This document shows positions 59,963-64,000 of a DNA stretch of 64,000 nucleotides, in pieces. This DNA is from Siphonodentalium dalli (lineage: Eukaryota > Mollusca > Scaphopoda > Gadilida > Siphonodentaliidae): positions 115,609,195 to 115,673,194 of the forward strand of contig CP136065.1 of the NCBI GenBank assembly GCA_032622095.1. The letters run 5' to 3'. Each line of letters opens with the position of its first letter. Within the stretch, counting starts at the first letter, position 1. A model generated the notes under the pieces. That model saw nothing but the letters and a program-made list of their open reading frames with translations. It was not told the DNA's origin and did not search any database. Both the position numbers and the translations under genes were made by a program.

Positions 59963-61345
59963 GTCGAGTTTTTTTTCCAAAACTCGACTTATAGTTTGAT
60001 GGTGGGCGGGCGGGCGGCGTGTTTTGCTTATAACTCAACTGTTTATTGACGGATTAAAAAAAAAATTGGTGTGTGAGTACATATCCATGCACGTAAGCTG
60101 CACATTTATTACAGAGTTATGGCCCTTTGCCATTTTTCACTGATTTTAGGCTCGTTAGCGCAACAACTTCAACAAACGTTATCTGATTCGATTGAAATTT
60201 GGGATATAGGTGTCTCCCAAGAATATCTCGGAATAGTTCGAAAACCGGCCTGGTCCGATAAAATTTGATAGAGTTATGGCCCTTAATTAGTCATTTTTCA
60301 CGAATTTTCAGCTCGTTAGTGCGATAACTTCAACAAATGTTATCCGATTTGATTGAAATTTGGTATATAGGTGTCTCCCAAGAATATCTCGGACGAGTTC
60401 GAAAACCGGCCTGGTCCGATACAATTTGATAGAGTTATGGCCCTTAATTTGTCATTTTTCACGAATTTTCAGCTCGTTAGCGCGATAACTTCAACAAACG
60501 TTATCTGATTTGATTGAAATTTGGTATATAGGTGTCTCCCAAGAATATCTCGGTCGAGTTCGAAAACCGGCCAGGTCCGATAAAATTTGATATAGAGTTA
60601 TGGCCCTTAATTAGTAATTTTTCACGAATTTTCAACTCGTTAGCGCGATAACTTCAACAAACGTTATCCGATTTGATTGAAATTTGGTATATAGGTGTCT
60701 CCCAAGAATATCTCGGTCGAGTTCGAAAACCGGCCAGGTCCGATAAAATTTGATAGAGTTATGGCCCTTAATTAGTCATTTTTTCACAAATTTTCAGCTC
60801 GTTAGCGCGATAATTTAACAAACATCATCCTATTTTATTGAAATTTTGATATATAGGTGTCTCCCAAGAATACCTCCCAAGAATACCTCGGACGAGTTAG
60901 AAAACCGGTCCGGTCCGATAAAATTTTATAGAGTTATGGTCCTTATTAAAAAATATAAAGTAGTTATTTTGTACGAATTTTGAGCTCGTTAGCGTGATAA
61001 CTTCAACAAACGTCATCCGATTCAACTAAAATTTGGTACATAAGTGTCTTCCAATAATATCCTGGACGAGTTCGAAAACCAGCCTGGCCCGATAAAATTT
61101 GATAGAGTTATGGCCCTTAATTAGTCATTTTTCGTGAATTTTTAGCTCGTTAGCGCGATAACTTCAACAAACGTCCTCCGATTTGTTTAAAATTTGGAAT
61201 AGACATACTTGCCAAGAATATTTCGGACGAGTTCGAAAACCAGCCTGGCCCGATAAAATTTGATAGAGTTATGGCCCTTAATTAGTCATTTGTGAATTCT
61301 TCGCGATTTTGAGGCCGTTAGCGCGATAACTTGAACAAATATTAA
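59963..61345. repeat. TCGAGTTTT element with ~161-bp tandem array (about eight units)
   Basis: It opens with a hairpin (AGTCGAGTTTT and its complement), a GGTGGGCGGGCGGGCGGCG tract and TTATAACTCAACTG. Units of about 158-175 bp follow, measured by GAGTTATGGCCCTTA at 60113, 60271, 60432, 60595, 60756, 60931, 61105 and 61266. Each carries AGCTCGTTAGCGCGATAAC, TTGAAATTTGGTATATAGG and GAGTTCGAAAACCGGCC. Its architecture parallels the TAGCTC arrays, with no sequence shared. Confidence 0.9.
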
Positions 61346-61585
61346 CCGATTTTACCTATTAATTAGTCTACCGATACTGATGCACACCAATTGGCGGTAG
61401 ATACCGGCGGTAAGCCACCGAAAACGAGACACAGCATCTCTGATGCCACCTCTTGTAACTACTTGTTTTAAGGTGGTTTGACAAGTACTGACTATTCTAG
61501 TCTTCAGAGTCTCAGTCTTCTCTGACTGTACAGTCATTGACTGTCATGTTTGAGTATATGTTCATATGACCAGGGTAATATCATG

Positions 61586-61609
61586 GCCGGGGGGGGGGGG
61601 GGGGGGGGT
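61586..61609. repeat. Poly-G run
   Basis: A G homopolymer interrupted by few or no other bases, flanked by ATCATGGCC and TATCATGGG. Confidence 0.9.
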
Positions 61610-61699
61610 ATCATGGGGTAGGCGCCTTTGACATCAGCTAACTACTTAGAGGGGGGAACTAATACATTGCATGATAAATAAAGAGTGTTTATCAGCTCA

Positions 61700-62325
61700 G
61701 AAGAAATATGCTAAAATTGGCTCTCAGAGTGATCAGATATCGAATTTTGAAATTTGTTATTTCCCGACATATGTAATTATTGGCGGCCTGGCAAATATTC
61801 GTCAAACCGAACAAATTGCGAATGAAGATAGATCACTCTAAAATCAAGTGGCTTTGTGTGTTAGATCACAGGAGCTTGGAATTTGGTCAACACCCCTCTT
61901 TTATTGGCAGAACCACCACCCGGGACCATAGGTCAATTTCGAAAACATCGCGAGTCCAACGGAACGTGAAATGAGATCGATCAACGCTCTAGACGAGAAA
62001 CTTCGCCACAAAACTTAATCGAACACACACACCACAATCCTTATCCATGCCGCCCCGGGTGGTGGTTCTGCCAATAAAAGAGGGGTTTTGACCAAATTCC
62101 AAGCTCCTGTGGTTAGATATTTGACAATCCGGCAAAATTTCGTTGAACAAATTGTTGATAAATAACACGTTTTTTTGGCAATTTTATACTATAGTTGACT
62201 GGTTAGCATTATTTTTCGGGCAATTAATCTTCTGGCATTCAAAAAAAAATTGTTGTTGTTGTTGCTGCTGCTGTTGTTGGAATCTGATATAGCGACCATC
62301 GAATCGGATTGAGTACCTTTATGTT
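61700..62325. mobile_element. GGTACTCAATCCGA-ended element with internal 56-bp hairpin arms
   Basis: An inverted relative of 52232-52640 (TATACTATAGTTGACTGGTTAGCATTA, AATCGGATTGAGTACCTTTA end). Inside, 61869-61924 is nearly the exact reverse complement of 62054-62109, with about 130 bp between. Hairpin stem blocks are CTTGGAATTTGGTC and GGCAGAACCACCACCCGGG. Confidence 0.75.
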
Positions 62326-62669
62326 AAGACAGAAGTCACATATGCTAACTTGGTCAACCTAATTTTAGTCATCAGCATATCCTTCGGATACGATGGACAT
62401 GCATCCCGTTTATGGTGATGAAAATTTCAATTAAAACATATCTGGACGTTGATCTGGCAAGGTTAATTATACAAGTGCCCTTGGGGTAATATGGACACCC
62501 TCATATAACATGAGACAAAACTGTCGACTAATCATTTTCTTTGCGAATTTTGAAAGACTGAAAGAAAAAGAATCATGAAACATAAATAAACATAAAATAA
62601 ATTTGAGGATATATTTTATTATATTTTCAACTCAGCTCCATCTGTGTGCGCCGACCCTTACGCTGTCAC

Positions 62670-62693
62670 CCCCCCCCCCCCCCCCCCCCCCCC
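62670..62693. repeat. Poly-C run
   Basis: A C homopolymer of about 24 following GCTGTCA. It creates a false Pro-rich frame. Confidence 0.9.
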
Positions 62694-64000
62694 CATCGTA
62701 TCACCCAACTCGCATGCAGCCATCGTAAATATATGAAGTGCTACAGTGCTAGGCAAACGTATATTCTTACGTCGTTCCCATGCACATGGCTATTTAGGTC
62801 TCGTGTTGGGATAATGAAATGTTTATAAATATTATGTTGCATATCTTAAATTGCGTATCAAAATACTGATACTGTTGTCTACATCATTGATGTTTTAGTA
62901 ACAAGGCCAAAATGATGAGAAACTTAATTATTTTATTCACATAATTATATATGACGTGTTATTTTGCAACAATTTGACGATAAATGTGTCCATATTAGGC
63001 CTATCCTGCGACCGGGGTAATATATTACCTGACCACATGGGCGTGTTGTTAAAACAAGTAAAATATAAATTTAAAAATATACCCTGTGCACCTGACCCAA
63101 AATAAATCTCCAAATGTTGTTTCATGAAATTTGTCAATCTATAGATCTGGAAATACAAGTTAATGGAATATGTGTGGTTCTCAATATTTTAAAGATGCAT
63201 AATCCGAATTAACGCTCCCAAATTACTATTTCATTGGCTTCGGGGGTAAAAAGTTGGGAGATATGATACCACAATGCCGTCAAGGTACCATAGATCTGTA
63301 CCGAACGAGCGATAATGCAACTAATAACTATTACATAATACACCAGCAGATCTCTGGCTTTCATAACGAACAATATATATATCTTTATTGTCCTCCATTG
63401 GTGGAGAGTTGTTATATAATATAAATACAATTTATCACAGTAGCATCACAAAAGCAAACATATATACAAGTACTGACATGAACAAAATGTTACATAATAA
63501 TAAGGAAATATCCAAAATATTTACAGTTAGTTTTGGCACGCACAAAATGCGAAGTCACACATGTATACCGCAATCACGCAGAGACATCCACTAACATTGA
63601 CACATATACACCTGGTATACCCAGCATCACACACATTCTCTCACACTCTCTCATACAAACACGCGCACACACACGAACGCACACACATGTTGTCCACTCA
63701 GACAAACATTCACACAAAACAACAGATGAGAGAACACTACATGCACTAGCTGCTTATATTGGTAGTTATACATCAAGTGGTTGTTGATCAGGTATAATGG
63801 TATCCGAATAACGACCATCATGTTGAAGGTGGAAGCAATACCATAGTTTTATGCTCGATTTTGCAAAGAATCGCAAGACGAAATGAAAAGAGTTAGTTCC
63901 ATCTTCAAGAACTTCAGATGGAACTTTTCCCAAAAATACTGCTAGTTGCGAGCACTTAGGTAGGGAATCTAGGAATATGAAGACGTTTATTCCGAATGTG
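62694..64000. other. No gene seen; CA-rich microsatellite
   Basis: AT-rich DNA. A CACACA-rich imperfect microsatellite lies at about 63625-63720. A minus-strand GGACAATAAAGATATAT motif near 63370-63395 could be a worn LINE 3' tail. No supported exon. Confidence 0.5.

Noticed and set aside
63533-63787. His/Thr-rich protein
   Set aside because: The composition comes from a CACACA microsatellite.

Overview
This window is nuclear DNA of an invertebrate animal. It is AT-rich and mostly non-coding, with one multi-exon gene split by large introns full of short DNA transposons. Two dispersed repeat types resemble families I remember from marine lophotrochozoans such as molluscs: one starting AGCTCACCTGAG and followed by GTCCGTCC, the other starting ATACGCCC or ATACGACC. 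The phylum call is therefore tentative. There is no sign of bacterial, plasmid or viral sequence.

The confident gene is FOXK, a forkhead plus FHA transcription factor on the + strand. Seven exons (15763-15969, 19319-19619, 29163-29359, 29547-29746, 36331-36549, 39763-40310, 41352-41477) join in frame with canonical splice sites. They give the C-terminal 598 residues: the end of the FHA domain, the complete forkhead domain, a proline- and glutamine-rich tail and the stop codon. The exon or exons with the start codon and most of the FHA domain are not visible and should lie upstream of the window. A minus-strand terminal exon candidate (44469-44656) converges on FOXK. Two plus-strand exon candidates lie at 45932-46060 and 47391-47473. 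None of these three is identified.

Layout. 1-10081: two copies of a roughly 3.2-3.8 kb segment (1-3832 and 6871-10081) separated by a repeat array, a 100-N gap, a piggyBac-type MITE and a 241-bp tandem duplication. 10082-15762: Harbinger-like and Tc1-like MITEs and worn repeat copies. 15763-42070: FOXK, whose introns carry four hAT-type elements with 8-bp target duplications, two Harbinger/Tc1-like MITEs, and three large arrays of a 155/164-bp repeat that begin TAGCTCAACTT. 42070-64000: foldback elements with poly-C ends, paired TA-flanked hairpins, a LINE endonuclease fragment, a second array type of about 161-bp period, and AT-rich DNA.

Most informative observations: (i) two TTAA-flanked MITEs carry the same pair of 69-bp hairpins whose inner stems vary but stay paired, and one lies about 200 nt after the FOXK stop codon; (ii) the duplicated segments provide a filled site and an empty site for a 494-bp TTAA element; (iii) a tRNA-like palindrome is intact in one copy and has lost its centre in the other; (iv) the 155/164-bp arrays place CCAAGATGGC-type (YY1-like) motifs in opposed pairs across many kilobases of FOXK intron.
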